64,000 nucleotides of DNA. Source: Methanohalophilus levihalophilus (GTDB lineage: Archaea > Halobacteriota > Methanosarcinia > Methanosarcinales > Methanosarcinaceae). Both the position numbers and the translations under genes were made by a program. Positions 9,408 through 18,214 of this stretch are shown one piece after another. Location of the stretch: assembly GCF_017874375.1 (NCBI RefSeq), contig NZ_JAGGLK010000002.1:620001-684000 (forward strand). Reading direction: 5' to 3'. A model generated the notes under the pieces. That model saw only the letters and a list, made by a program, of their open reading frames with translations. It was not told where the DNA came from and did no database searches. How positions within the stretch are numbered: the first letter of the stretch is position 1; each line of letters begins with the position of its first letter.

Positions 9408-10733
9408 ATGTAGCTCTTTAGCAAAATCTTCCTTATGGTTATTCTTACTTGTTTAGCTTCATCAGGAGTTCTTCTAGGGCAGGCTTCAGATGCACCTCAA
9501 CCCGTTCTAGTTTCATACAACTATGAAAGAACAGTAAATGCAATAGATCATTCTCCTGATGATAGATATATTGCAGTAGGTCTTGCAGGAGGCTATGTCA
9601 GGGTTTGGGATATTGTTGAGGGAGAAGATATTTTTGATCCTGTCGGATTATATGAAAAAGATAGGATGATGCAGCTTCTTTCAAAAGAACCGTATGATAT
9701 TACAGATATTGAATTCTCTCCAAACGGAAAGTATCTACTTGTGAGTTCGTCAGAATATGACTATCTAAATAACGAATTTATCGGTTCACGTTTGGTAGTA
9801 TATGATGTTGACAACTGGGAAGTTGTACGAGCCCATGATATGGACAGTACAAAGGTGTGGGATGTCGCTTTTTCTCCTGACAGTAATACTTATGCAAGTC
9901 CTTTTAAAATGGATAATGGGAATGGAAATGATCATTCTACTATAGCGTTGTGGGATACAAAAACAGGTGAAGTTTCTCAAAACTTCATAAGTAATAATTA
10001 TGAACCATATTCAATTGCATTTACTCCCGATGGGAATTTCCTTGTTGTTAGTTTCATAAATAACATTGACTCAGATAGGATAGTTTTTTTTGATTTAAAC
10101 AACGGGGAAATAGAAAAAACAATCAAGCATCAATCAGTTTCAGACTTGCAGTTTTCTGATGATGGGTCCTTTTTTGTTGGAGGAAGCGATCGCTATGATG
10201 AAGCAATTGCTTGGAATACTTCATCTGGTGAAGAATTGTATCGTTTCAAGGGCTTTTCTTCTCCCCCAGATGGTATTTCCTTATCCACAAAAGGAGATTT
10301 CTTGGTCGGTGTTGACAACCGAAAAGTGATGGTTTGGAATGTAACTTCGAAACAACTATTAATGGATTCGTTTATCGATTCTGACATCCGCAATTCAAAA
10401 TGCGTTGATTTCTCTTCAGATGATTCTTACATTGCAGTTGGAGCAAGGGTGGCTGATGATTCGGACTACAAAATAAACAACTCTCTTTATTCAAGAGCCA
10501 TCCAAAGTGGTGCTGATTCTCGGCAACTAAAAAGCCGATTTTCACATGGAGATGGCATGGTATTTGTTTACGATTTTCAAGAGATAAGTCAAAGAGGGCA
10601 TTTCAACAAATTTTTAGGCATTGTAAGGGAGTCGCAGCTTAAATCGATTTATGAGTTTTTTGATTTTGGCAAATATGCTATTTTTGCTCTTGCTCTGGTT
10701 ATCATTGTTGCTAGAAAACTGAAAAAGAAATGA
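9408..10733 (+). CDS. Exported WD40-like beta-propeller protein, copy 1, with in-frame TAG at codon 2
   Basis: Signal peptide, repeats of the type FSPDGKYL / WDTKTGEV forming a beta-propeller, and a single C-terminal membrane helix with KKK at the inside end; it should be anchored outside the cell. It is a tandem paralogue of the next gene (10867). The ATG at 9408 aligns with the start of that gene, is the same 28 bases from the shared operator, and gives a signal peptide with the same spacing, but codon 2 is TAG (9411-9413). If TAG is read as pyrrolysine the protein is about 441 residues. Otherwise translation must begin at ATG 9435, leaving a short signal peptide with no basic residues and no visible ribosome-binding site. 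AT-rich compared with its neighbours. Function unknown; such propellers usually bind proteins or polysaccharides. Confidence 0.8.
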
Positions 10734-10805
10734 GGCTTTGTGAAAGCTGTTTTGCCCACAAAGTAGCAATTAGGAATTATGTTTCGCTCTCTTAATCACC
10801 TGAAG

Positions 10806-10838
10806 TATATATACAATGCAGGTGTACTTTTCAAAGTA
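10806..10838 (+). promoter_or_regulatory. Promoter and palindromic operator of the second WD40-like gene
   Basis: The TATA box TATATATA (10806-10813) is followed by TACTTTTCAAAGTA (10825-10838), a perfect 6+6 palindrome with a TC spacer identical to that before copy 1. The distance to the ATG is also the same. Confidence 0.6.
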
Positions 10839-10866
10839 TTAACTTTAGATGTAGGTAGATATTACA

Positions 10867-12159
10867 ATGTCTGACTTTCGCAAATTTCTTTTTACTACTC
10901 TACTCACTTGTTTGGTTCTATCAGGAGTTTTGTTAGGAGAAGCTTCAGATAAACTGGAGCCAATCCAAATTTCATACAATTATGGGGGCAGTCTCAAAAC
11001 CATTGACTATTCTTCTGACGGTAGACATATTGCAGCAGGATATGGGGCTGAATTTACTGAGGGCCATGTGATGCTCTGGGATACAATTGAAGGAAAGCCG
11101 CTATCCTTTACTCCAGAGTTACTTGAGCAAGACAGGTTAATGGAATTGCTTGGGACTGAACCATATGGGGTTAAGGAAGTAGTATTTTCTCCAGATGGTA
11201 AATACTTGCTATCTTGTTCTTCTCGTTTTAATTCTCTTGAAGATGAACTTCTAGGAACACATTTAACGCTATATGATGTGGAAAGTAGGAATGTTGTTCG
11301 AACCCATGATTTGCCAGAATCATATGCATGGGAGGTTGCTTTTTCTCCGGATGGGGAAACTTATGCTGCGTTATATGAGATGGATCAAGAATCGGAAACC
11401 TCCACAATCTATCTGTGGGATGTAGAAACCGGGAAAGTTGCCAACACTATTTCAAGTAATAATTTTGGAGCTATTTCCCTTGCTTTTAGTCCGGATGGAG
11501 AACAACTTGTTGTAAGTTTTCTGAATCACAAAAATCCCGATAGGATAGTCTTTTTTGATCTTGAAAGTGGAAATTCAGAAAAAATAATCGAAGAGCAATC
11601 TGTTGCTGATCTCGAATTTTCTGCAGATGGAAGTGTGCTTGCAGCCCGCAGTCGCCACTATGACGAAGCAATTGTCTGGGATTCCACTTCCGGTGAAGAG
11701 TTGCATCGGATAATCAATTTTGGACATCCGGAGGACATCGCTCTTTCAGGAGATGGGAAATATTTAGTTGGTGTTGGGATGAGGCTGATGGCATGGAACA
11801 TCTCTTCGCAAAAAAAGCTGCTGGATATTTGGGATCGCGATCAACTTGAAGGTTACAATAGCATCGATTTTTCTGATGACAACAACTATGTGGCAGTTGG
11901 TGTAGATTTAGAGGAGGATTCAAAATATGGGATAGGTGGAGAAGCTTGGAGAGAAGCTTTTGGAACATCTGCATTTTACAGTGAAGTACCATTTTTAAAA
12001 GGTTCTATTTTCATCTATGATTTTCAGGATATAAAAGAAAATGAACACCATACAAGCTTGAAAGATCTGCCTGAGATGATTCCTCAAAATATTTTGTTTA
12101 TTCTGCTTGGATTGTCGTTCGTAATTATTTTGTTAGTAGGAAAACGGTTTAAACATTAA
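10867..12159 (+). CDS. Exported WD40-like beta-propeller protein, copy 2
   Basis: A 430-residue paralogue of the preceding gene, colinear along its whole length. It has an N-terminal signal peptide (basic FRKF, then a hydrophobic stretch ending near GEASD), propeller repeats with FSPDG and LWD/VWD turns, and a C-terminal membrane helix (about residues 406-426) followed by KRFKH. The start is the ATG at 10867 with codon 2 TCT, where copy 1 has TAG. The duplication includes the promoter. The function is unknown. Confidence 0.88.
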   Translation: MSDFRKFLFTTLLTCLVLSGVLLGEASDKLEPIQISYNYGGSLKTIDYSSDGRHIAAGYGAEFTEGHVMLWDTIEGKPLSFTPELLEQDRLMELLGTEPYGVKEVVFSPDGKYLLSCSSRFNSLEDELLGTHLTLYDVESRNVVRTHDLPESYAWEVAFSPDGETYAALYEMDQESETSTIYLWDVETGKVANTISSNNFGAISLAFSPDGEQLVVSFLNHKNPDRIVFFDLESGNSEKIIEEQSVADLEFSADGSVLAARSRHYDEAIVWDSTSGEELHRIINFGHPEDIALSGDGKYLVGVGMRLMAWNISSQKKLLDIWDRDQLEGYNSIDFSDDNNYVAVGVDLEEDSKYGIGGEAWREAFGTSAFYSEVPFLKGSIFIYDFQDIKENEHHTSLKDLPEMIPQNILFILLGLSFVIILLVGKRFKH

Positions 12160-12196
12160 TCTAACAGTTTGAAAACCAACTCAAAATGTAGAAAAG

Positions 12197-12221
12197 GGGG
12201 TAATGATGCATGTATTACCCC
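12197..12221. terminator. Hairpin between convergent genes
   Basis: GGGGTAAT (12197-12204) pairs with ATTACCCC (12214-12221). On the minus strand it is followed by CTTTTC, so it may end transcripts of the Fe-S protein gene or serve both convergent genes. Confidence 0.5.
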
Positions 12222-12241
12222 AAATTAGTACAACTCGGTTT

Positions 12242-12859
12242 TCAGAAATACAGAGCATCCTTCGGGCACGCTTCCACGCACCGGTTGCACTTGATGCAAT
12301 CCGGATTGTTCCCTATTTCCCTGACAGAAAGCTGCATTGGGCAGATCTTCTCACATTTCTTGCAATTTACGCAGGCATCATGTACCATTTTGAGCTGATG
12401 TTTCTTACCGCCGATGATTCGTTGCATGGTACCCATGGGACAAACTGTACACCATGTTCTTGAGCTGAAATAGCCTCCCATAAGTGTTGCAACAATCGTC
12501 GTTGTAAGGCACATTGATGCGAAGATTGTTCCGACCTTCTCAAAGGTATTCTGTGTTGTGAGGGCGATGGAAAGCCTGTTGACCATGAGGCTCATCATGA
12601 AGACGATTGCAGGAACCCTTATCCAGAGACTTGAGAGGATTTTTGGTATGTTCTGTTTTCTCGAAAATTTGCCGAGCACGAAATCGTAAAGACTTCCTCT
12701 GGGGCAGAGGTTTCCACAGAACCATCTTCCACGGAAAACACTTGTTGTAAGCAGTGTAACCATTACGACCAGCATCATGTATCCGAGTATGGGATACCAG
12801 AGCCCTCCGATGGCTGCAATCAGTACGATAATCCAGAGATAAGGAGTAATTTTAAGCAT
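12242..12859 (-). CDS. Membrane polyferredoxin (NapH/CcoG-like 4Fe-4S protein)
   Basis: A 205-residue integral membrane protein with about four helices. The cysteine motif CGNLCPRGSLYD and a second CTVCPMGT lie near the membrane, and the C terminus is a 2x[4Fe-4S] ferredoxin domain (CVNCKKCEKICP and CIKCNRCVEACP). It resembles NapH-type electron-transfer proteins that connect membrane and soluble carriers. The start is ATG 12859, two bases after the stop of the regulator gene, so the two form an operon. The electron donor and acceptor are unknown. Confidence 0.9.
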   Translation of the reverse strand: MLKITPYLWIIVLIAAIGGLWYPILGYMMLVVMVTLLTTSVFRGRWFCGNLCPRGSLYDFVLGKFSRKQNIPKILSSLWIRVPAIVFMMSLMVNRLSIALTTQNTFEKVGTIFASMCLTTTIVATLMGGYFSSRTWCTVCPMGTMQRIIGGKKHQLKMVHDACVNCKKCEKICPMQLSVREIGNNPDCIKCNRCVEACPKDALYF

Positions 12860-12861
12860 TT

Positions 12862-13209
12862 TTACCAGTTTTCCAGTTCGTTTTCTACTTTCTTGGCCCA
12901 CTTATAGACAATTTCCATAATGATTTTCTTAATCTCGTTTTTGTCTTTCAGCATGTAGATGTAGGTATATCCTCCTTTGTCCAGATTATTCTGGGATTTT
13001 GTCAGCACTCCTTTCTCGTGCAGTTTTTTCACAGAGCGCTGGACAGTGGAAAGATCAAGACTGGTTTCTTTTGCGATTGAGTCAGTGGTATGCCATTCCT
13101 CAGGCTTTCTTATAAAGTGGTCCATTATTTTCATATCTGCACGGGTAAGTGCCAGAGCACATTTTATCACTTCATCAATCCGGAACTCTTTGCAGGCAAA
13201 ATCAACCAT
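12862..13209 (-). CDS. Winged-helix transcriptional regulator (MarR/TrmB-like)
   Basis: A 115-residue regulator beginning MVDFACKEF. It has a winged-helix domain (about residues 25-85: TTDSIAKETSLDLSTVQRSV is helix-turn-helix) and a C-terminal helix likely used for dimerisation. An upstream in-frame ATG would add 40 residues that run through the promoter, so it is rejected. A palindrome between its TATA box and start codon suggests autoregulation, and the divergent iorAB genes are a likely second target. Cys6 is the only cysteine. Confidence 0.88.
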   Translation of the reverse strand: MVDFACKEFRIDEVIKCALALTRADMKIMDHFIRKPEEWHTTDSIAKETSLDLSTVQRSVKKLHEKGVLTKSQNNLDKGGYTYIYMLKDKNEIKKIIMEIVYKWAKKVENELENW

Positions 13210-13226
13210 ATAATACCTCCATCTTG

Positions 13227-13307
13227 TTGCAGTACTGCAATTATCTGACAGTCTATATATACATTCTCGAGTACTGTTCATTTTTGTACAAAAGTGGCAG
13301 TACTTGC
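13227..13307. promoter_or_regulatory. Divergent promoter region with repeated GCAGTACT operators
   Basis: The palindrome TTGCAGTACTGCAA (13227-13240) lies between the regulator's minus-strand TATA box (about 13252-13260) and its start. A second copy, GCAGTACTTGC (13297-13307), lies just before the iorA TATA box (about 13312-13325). A partial copy, GAGTACTG, is at 13269-13276, and a separate palindrome TTTTGTACAAAA at 13282-13293. The regulator at 12862 is the natural candidate to bind them. Confidence 0.6.
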
Positions 13308-13356
13308 TGTTTCGAGATATATTTATCAATAATGGCTCGTATGAAACTAGCAGGCG

Positions 13357-15168
13357 ATGAACATGAGCAAAAGCGAATACATGCTAGGAAACGTTGCCAT
13401 AGCCCGTGGAATTGTGGAAGGCGCTGTGGACGTTGTATCCGGGTATCCGGGAACTCCTTCTTCTGAAATTATTGGGACCCTCTCATCAATGAAGGAAAGG
13501 GATTTTTACGTAGAATGGTCCGTCAATGAAAAAGTAGCCCTTGAAATTGGTGCCGGTGCTTCCATGTCAGGAGCACGGTCTGTTGTTACCATGAAACACG
13601 TAGGGTTAAACGTTGCTGCTGACCCACTCATGACCCTTGCATACATGGGTGTCAAGGGCGGAATGGTTATCATAGTGGCTGATGACCCATCATGCCACTC
13701 TTCACAAAATGAACAGGATACAAGACGCTATTCAGTTTTCTCCATGATGCCATGCCTTGATCCTGCAACCCCGCAGCAGGCAAAGGACATGATCCCCTAT
13801 GCATTCGAATTATCTGAAAAATTCGAAATCCCCGTAATCTTCCGTTCAACCACCCGTATTTCCCACGGGAAATCAGATATTGAACTTGGTGAAATTCAGG
13901 AAAAGAACAGGGAGATATACTTTGAGAAAAATCCTGACCGCTGGGTCATGGTTCCGAAAAACGCTCGTGTACGTCATCCTCATCTGCTGGCAATCCAGTC
14001 TGAAATCCAGAAAGAACTGGAAGACTCTCAATGGAATGAATTATGCCTTAAAGAAGGAGCAAAAATCGGAGTAATTGCTTCAGGTGTTTCTAGTGCCTAT
14101 GCAGAAGAAGCCCTTGAGAAGCTCGGTGTCGAAGCATCCCTGCTTAAAATTGGAACCTATCCAATTCCAGAGACAATGGTCAGGGAAATCCTGTCAAAGA
14201 CAGAAAAAGTGCTTGTAATCGAGGAACTCGAACCAATTGTGGAAGATATGTGCAAGGTGATTGCAAGGGACAATGATCTTCCTGCAAAGATCCTTGGCAA
14301 AGCAGATGGATTGGTGGCAAGGCTCGGCGAGCTTAACGTTCATGTTTGTGAGAAAGCAATTGCAGATGCCTTTGGAATAGATGCTGAACTGGAATGTCCG
14401 GTTCCAACCAACCTTGAGTTGCCTATAAGGCCTCCTGCAATGTGTCCGGGATGTTCCCACAGGGGTGTATTCCACGCCATGAAGAAAGTCTTCGGCAAGG
14501 ATGCCATATTCCCCAGCGATATCGGTTGCTACACACTTGGTATCCAGCACGGGACTGTTGACACAACCCTTTGTATGGGTGCAAGTATCACAGTAGCTTC
14601 CGGAATCTATGATGCGGGAGAAACCCGTCCAATATGCTGTACCATCGGTGATTCTACTTTCTTCCATACAGGAATGAACGGTCTTTTGAATTCCGTTTAT
14701 AATAAATCAAATATTACAGTCCTGATTCTGGATAACCGAACCACTGCCATGACAGGACATCAGGAAAATCCGGGTATGGGTAAAACCGCTACAGGTGATC
14801 CAACTGTAGAAATTGATTTCGAACTACTCTGTCATGGATTGGGCGCTGAATTCGTGGAAACGGTTGATGCCTATGATATGGCAGCTGTAGAGGACGTTTT
14901 GCAAAGGGCAAAAGACTATGAAGGTGTTTCCGTAGTCATTCCAAAACGCGAATGTGTGATTTCCGCCAGAAGAGGTGGAGCTCGCTTTACACGTTATACT
15001 ATTATCGAGGATACCTGCATTGGTTGTCGCAAATGCCTTAGTTTCGGCTGCCCTGCAATTGAATTCGATCTGGATGCTAAGAAAGCGAAGATCAATGCCA
15101 TGTGTACTGGATGTGGGCTGTGTGTCGACATATGTCCGGTCAATGCAATTGTGGAGGTCCAAAAATGA
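13357..15168 (+). CDS. iorA: Indolepyruvate:ferredoxin oxidoreductase, alpha subunit
   Basis: The large subunit (603 residues) of the enzyme that decarboxylates aryl pyruvates (from tryptophan, phenylalanine, tyrosine) to aryl-acetyl-CoA with ferredoxin; in methanogens it can also run backwards to make aromatic amino acids from aryl acids. It has an N-terminal pyrimidine-binding domain (GYPGTPSSEI near 29), a ThDP domain with CPGCSHRG and GDSTFFHTG, and a C-terminal 2x[4Fe-4S] domain (CIGCRKC, CTGCGLCVDICP). ATG at 13357 or 13363 is the start. The last codon overlaps iorB as ATGA. Confidence 0.96.
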   Translation: MNMSKSEYMLGNVAIARGIVEGAVDVVSGYPGTPSSEIIGTLSSMKERDFYVEWSVNEKVALEIGAGASMSGARSVVTMKHVGLNVAADPLMTLAYMGVKGGMVIIVADDPSCHSSQNEQDTRRYSVFSMMPCLDPATPQQAKDMIPYAFELSEKFEIPVIFRSTTRISHGKSDIELGEIQEKNREIYFEKNPDRWVMVPKNARVRHPHLLAIQSEIQKELEDSQWNELCLKEGAKIGVIASGVSSAYAEEALEKLGVEASLLKIGTYPIPETMVREILSKTEKVLVIEELEPIVEDMCKVIARDNDLPAKILGKADGLVARLGELNVHVCEKAIADAFGIDAELECPVPTNLELPIRPPAMCPGCSHRGVFHAMKKVFGKDAIFPSDIGCYTLGIQHGTVDTTLCMGASITVASGIYDAGETRPICCTIGDSTFFHTGMNGLLNSVYNKSNITVLILDNRTTAMTGHQENPGMGKTATGDPTVEIDFELLCHGLGAEFVETVDAYDMAAVEDVLQRAKDYEGVSVVIPKRECVISARRGGARFTRYTIIEDTCIGCRKCLSFGCPAIEFDLDAKKAKINAMCTGCGLCVDICPVNAIVEVQK

Positions 15169-15758
15169 GCCAGACAAATTCTGCTTTTGACCTTGTAATT
15201 TCCGGAGTTGGTGGGCAGGGTGCAGTTCTTGTGTCCGATATCATTGGGAAATCTGCAGTGAAAGAAGGTATCAGTGTAAGGGCTGCAGAAACACACGGAA
15301 TGGCACAGCGTGGTGGGTCTGTCATAAACCACGTTCGCATTGGATGTGAACTGGGCTCTCTTATCCCCTGTGGCAAAGCTCACGGGATGCTTTCCCTTGA
15401 ACCTGCTGAAACATTGCGTTACATCGCGGATGTTGCAGAAGGTGGCATCGTCGTGATGAACACCTGTGCAATTTACCCGGTGACAGTAGCTTCAGGAGTA
15501 TGTGGCTATTGCGATGTCCAGTCTATCGTGGCCGAACTTGAGAAAAAATACAATGTAATTGCTTTTGATGGTACATCTCTTGCAATACAGGCAGGCAGCA
15601 TTAAAGCGTTAAATGTGGTTATGCTGGGTGCAATTTCCCGCTATCTTCCATTTTCAGAAGAGACAATTCTGGAAAGCATAAGAAGTATGGTTCCTCCCAA
15701 AACTATCGATGTTAACCTTAAAGCTTTCAGGCTGGGAAGGGAAGCTACAGAAGAATAA
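15165..15758 (+). CDS. iorB: Indolepyruvate:ferredoxin oxidoreductase, beta subunit
   Basis: The 197-residue gamma-type subunit of the IOR complex. It has the SGVGGQGAVL motif near the N terminus and the AETHGMAQRGG segment. The start is the ATG at 15165, which overlaps the iorA stop by four bases with a GGAGG site upstream; the frame is open further upstream but that would run inside iorA. Translational coupling ensures equal amounts of the two subunits. Confidence 0.96.
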   Translation: MSQTNSAFDLVISGVGGQGAVLVSDIIGKSAVKEGISVRAAETHGMAQRGGSVINHVRIGCELGSLIPCGKAHGMLSLEPAETLRYIADVAEGGIVVMNTCAIYPVTVASGVCGYCDVQSIVAELEKKYNVIAFDGTSLAIQAGSIKALNVVMLGAISRYLPFSEETILESIRSMVPPKTIDVNLKAFRLGREATEE

Positions 15759-15774
15759 ACTCTGAAGGTAATTT

Positions 15775-16620
15775 ATGTACAACATACCTGCCTCTGACTT
15801 TGATCTTGATTATACGCTTGATTGTGGGCAGGTATTTCGCTGGAATCAGGAAGGCGACTGGTGGCATGGTGTCGTCAAAGGCGAAATTGTTCATGCTTTC
15901 CAGGACAGGGAAACTGAATCCCTGATTCTGGATTCTCGTCTTCCCGAAGATTATCTTTACCGATATTTCAGGCTTGACGACGATCTTCCTTCCATTTTTT
16001 CCGATATGGATAAAGATGCCTACATCCATGAAGCCATTTCCAAATACAGTGGCTTGCGTCTCATTTTACAGGAACCATGGGAATGCCTGATTTCTTACAT
16101 GCTGGCTACGGCTTCCAATATTCCGCGCATCAAGAAAACCATCGGGACAATGTCACGTTTGCTTGGTGAAGATCTTGGGAATGGTTTTTTTTCTTTCCCG
16201 GAACCAGAAGCATTGGCAGGTTGCTGTAGCGATGATTTATGCGAATGCAGGATGGGTTTTCGTGCCAGAAGGCTTGTGCAGGCAGCACAGCGGGTAGCAG
16301 ATGGGGAATTTGATCTGCATGCTCCTTTTGAGATGGATTACAGGGAAGCAAAACAATATCTCATGACCATAGAAGGAATCGGGGATAAAGTAGCCGATTG
16401 TATCCTCCTGTTTTCATACGACAAAATGGAAGCATTTCCTGTTGACACTCATGTCGAAAAAATAGTCAAACAATATTACTCAGACAGCTTTGGAGGACCT
16501 TACACAAAAACAAAAATGGCAGAATGGGGTATTTCTTATTTTGGAAAATACTGTGGTTATGCACAACAGTATCTTTTCTACCAGCGACGCCTTGAAGGTG
16601 CACTTGGTACCAGTCTCTAA
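15775..16620 (+). CDS. OGG1-like 8-oxoguanine DNA glycosylase/lyase
   Basis: A 281-residue HhH-GPD base-excision repair enzyme. The hairpin-helix-hairpin reads IEGIGDKVADC, with the Schiff-base lysine at Lys205 and the catalytic aspartate at Asp224 in PVDTH, in the arrangement of human OGG1. The N-terminal domain (LDCGQVFRW) is also OGG1/AlkA type. It removes 8-oxoguanine and cuts the strand at the abasic site. It follows iorB after 16 bases and is probably in the same transcript. Specificity for 8-oxoguanine rather than alkylated bases is inferred. Confidence 0.9.
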   Translation: MYNIPASDFDLDYTLDCGQVFRWNQEGDWWHGVVKGEIVHAFQDRETESLILDSRLPEDYLYRYFRLDDDLPSIFSDMDKDAYIHEAISKYSGLRLILQEPWECLISYMLATASNIPRIKKTIGTMSRLLGEDLGNGFFSFPEPEALAGCCSDDLCECRMGFRARRLVQAAQRVADGEFDLHAPFEMDYREAKQYLMTIEGIGDKVADCILLFSYDKMEAFPVDTHVEKIVKQYYSDSFGGPYTKTKMAEWGISYFGKYCGYAQQYLFYQRRLEGALGTSL

Positions 16621-16623
16621 AGC

Positions 16624-17970
16624 TTACAGGAACTCCCGTAGTTGGGAGCGATAACCCTCCTCCTCTATCTGGAGAATTTCTTTTCCTGAAAGAATTACGT
16701 ATCCTTCTTGAATACTCTTTTTGATATGTTTTCCAAGGGCGCAGTTGTGAAGTTCAGATTCCAGTAAATCTTTTGCATTGGAGAATCTTCGAGGCAGTTC
16801 TGCAACATATTTTCCGTCTTCAATGTAGAATGAAAATGTATTGGAGTTATTGACGTGTTTTTCCTTGAATTTCTCAGAATGGTCTTGCACCCACACAGGG
16901 GGTCCAAAATGCTTTCGGACATTAGACAGGTTTATATTTTCAAGCTCTGCGATCAGTACTGATTTTTCATCGGCCCACACATTGGTTTTGATTACACGGA
17001 AGTCGTGTTGCTCTAAAAGCAGTTCCACGGATTTCTGCATTTTGAAGAGTTGCGGGTAGAGGATATCTTCCACGATGTCCGGCGTTTTGAAGCAAATAGA
17101 AACAAATCCTGTATTTCTTCTCTCGAATGAATTGATGATCTCATCATCAGACATGGGAATTGGTTCTGTTTTTTGGAAGAAATTTTCTACAGGACTCTTA
17201 AGATAATCCCTTGAAAGGGAGATAAATTGTGTAAACCTATCCGTTGTAAGTGCTGCTGCAACATTGCGATTAGGATCAGTTGGATCAATCACTACCATCG
17301 AGTCTTCAAAACCATGTTTTGGTTTCACCATTTCAATTGTCTCACCTGGTTTCCATGAAGCTGCAGCCTGCAGCACATCCTCAAATGATCCATAATGGAT
17401 AACCAGCAGTTCGGTCAGATATCCTGAAAACCCGCCGGTTTTGAGTTCGGAGCCATACACTCCGCCGGCCTTCATGAACTGTTTCAGGAGAAGCACGTCG
17501 TTTTCAAGTCCGCCTATATGTTCCTTTATAAAGAGATTATGAAATGGTGTCCTGTCGACAGCTGAGATGATATTCTCTGCGCTTTCTACCCTGTAGCATG
17601 GAACAATGTCCACATCAAACCCGGAATATTTGAGTTTGGTATAAGGGTGTTCAGCGTAACCTTCTTCCCAGCTTTCAGCTTCCTTTGCCATTTGTCGACC
17701 TATCAAAAGCCCATATTCTTCAAGTTTTTTTCGTGGAAGTGAAGGTTCAAAAGAAATGAAAATATCCAGATCATGGGTGCCGGAAATCCAGGTTCCTCTT
17801 GCTGCAGAACCAACCAGTTGAAGCTCTGCCCCGGAAATGTCATTTTCAATCGCAAGTTCCTTTGCTCTTTTCATCAAATAAGAGGCTGTGTTTTCAAGCC
17901 TGATTTTTTCTTCATCAGAAGGTTTAATTCTTTCAAGAACTCGCTTTTCAATCGCATCCATGCATATCAT
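16624..17970 (-). CDS. cca: CCA-adding tRNA nucleotidyltransferase, archaeal class I
   Basis: Adds or repairs the 3' CCA of tRNA. The 448 residues include the polymerase motif GSAARGTW (54-61) followed by DLDIFI with metal-binding Asp67 and Asp69, then the central and tail domains of the archaeal enzyme. The length is normal. The ATG at 17970 or the one at 17961 could be the start; neither has a clear ribosome-binding site. The tRNA gene in this window does not encode CCA, consistent with need for this enzyme. Confidence 0.96.
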   Translation of the reverse strand: MICMDAIEKRVLERIKPSDEEKIRLENTASYLMKRAKELAIENDISGAELQLVGSAARGTWISGTHDLDIFISFEPSLPRKKLEEYGLLIGRQMAKEAESWEEGYAEHPYTKLKYSGFDVDIVPCYRVESAENIISAVDRTPFHNLFIKEHIGGLENDVLLLKQFMKAGGVYGSELKTGGFSGYLTELLVIHYGSFEDVLQAAASWKPGETIEMVKPKHGFEDSMVVIDPTDPNRNVAAALTTDRFTQFISLSRDYLKSPVENFFQKTEPIPMSDDEIINSFERRNTGFVSICFKTPDIVEDILYPQLFKMQKSVELLLEQHDFRVIKTNVWADEKSVLIAELENINLSNVRKHFGPPVWVQDHSEKFKEKHVNNSNTFSFYIEDGKYVAELPRRFSNAKDLLESELHNCALGKHIKKSIQEGYVILSGKEILQIEEEGYRSQLREFL

Positions 17971-18057
17971 TGTCTTAATCGCTGAGTTACTTATAGGTTA
18001 ATTTGTAATGTAAATGTTCCTGTCTTTCCCAGAACTGTTTTTGAGATTTGGTTCAAG

Positions 18058-18109
18058 AACTGCAGTAATATAGCAGTTTTTATCAACACAACGATAGTAA
18101 TTTATACTA
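18058..18109 (+). promoter_or_regulatory. Ferritin operon promoter with inverted repeat
   Basis: The TATA box TTTATACTA (18101-18109) is about 110 bases before the ferritin ATG. Upstream, AACTGC (18058-18063) and GCAGTT (18073-18078) form an inverted repeat with a 9-base spacer, a plausible metal- or redox-responsive operator. Confidence 0.4.
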
Positions 18110-18214
18110 ATCTCCACACAACTATTTTGGGTTTATGGAGTGTGTTAACGGAATAACATGATAGCAATGGCTTTCTGTTATCCGCACGATATGATATTCC
18201 TACAGGAGGAAATT

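Noticed and set aside
9435-10733. WD40-like gene as a pseudogene broken by TAG
   Set aside because: Apart from the TAG at codon 2 the frame is intact for 430 codons, with the same operator and C-terminal anchor as its paralogue; reading TAG as an amino acid or starting at ATG 9435 both keep a protein.
13210-13329. Longer N terminus for the winged-helix regulator (40 more residues)
   Set aside because: This segment contains the TATA box and operators and encodes a Cys- and Ser-rich stretch unlike any regulator.
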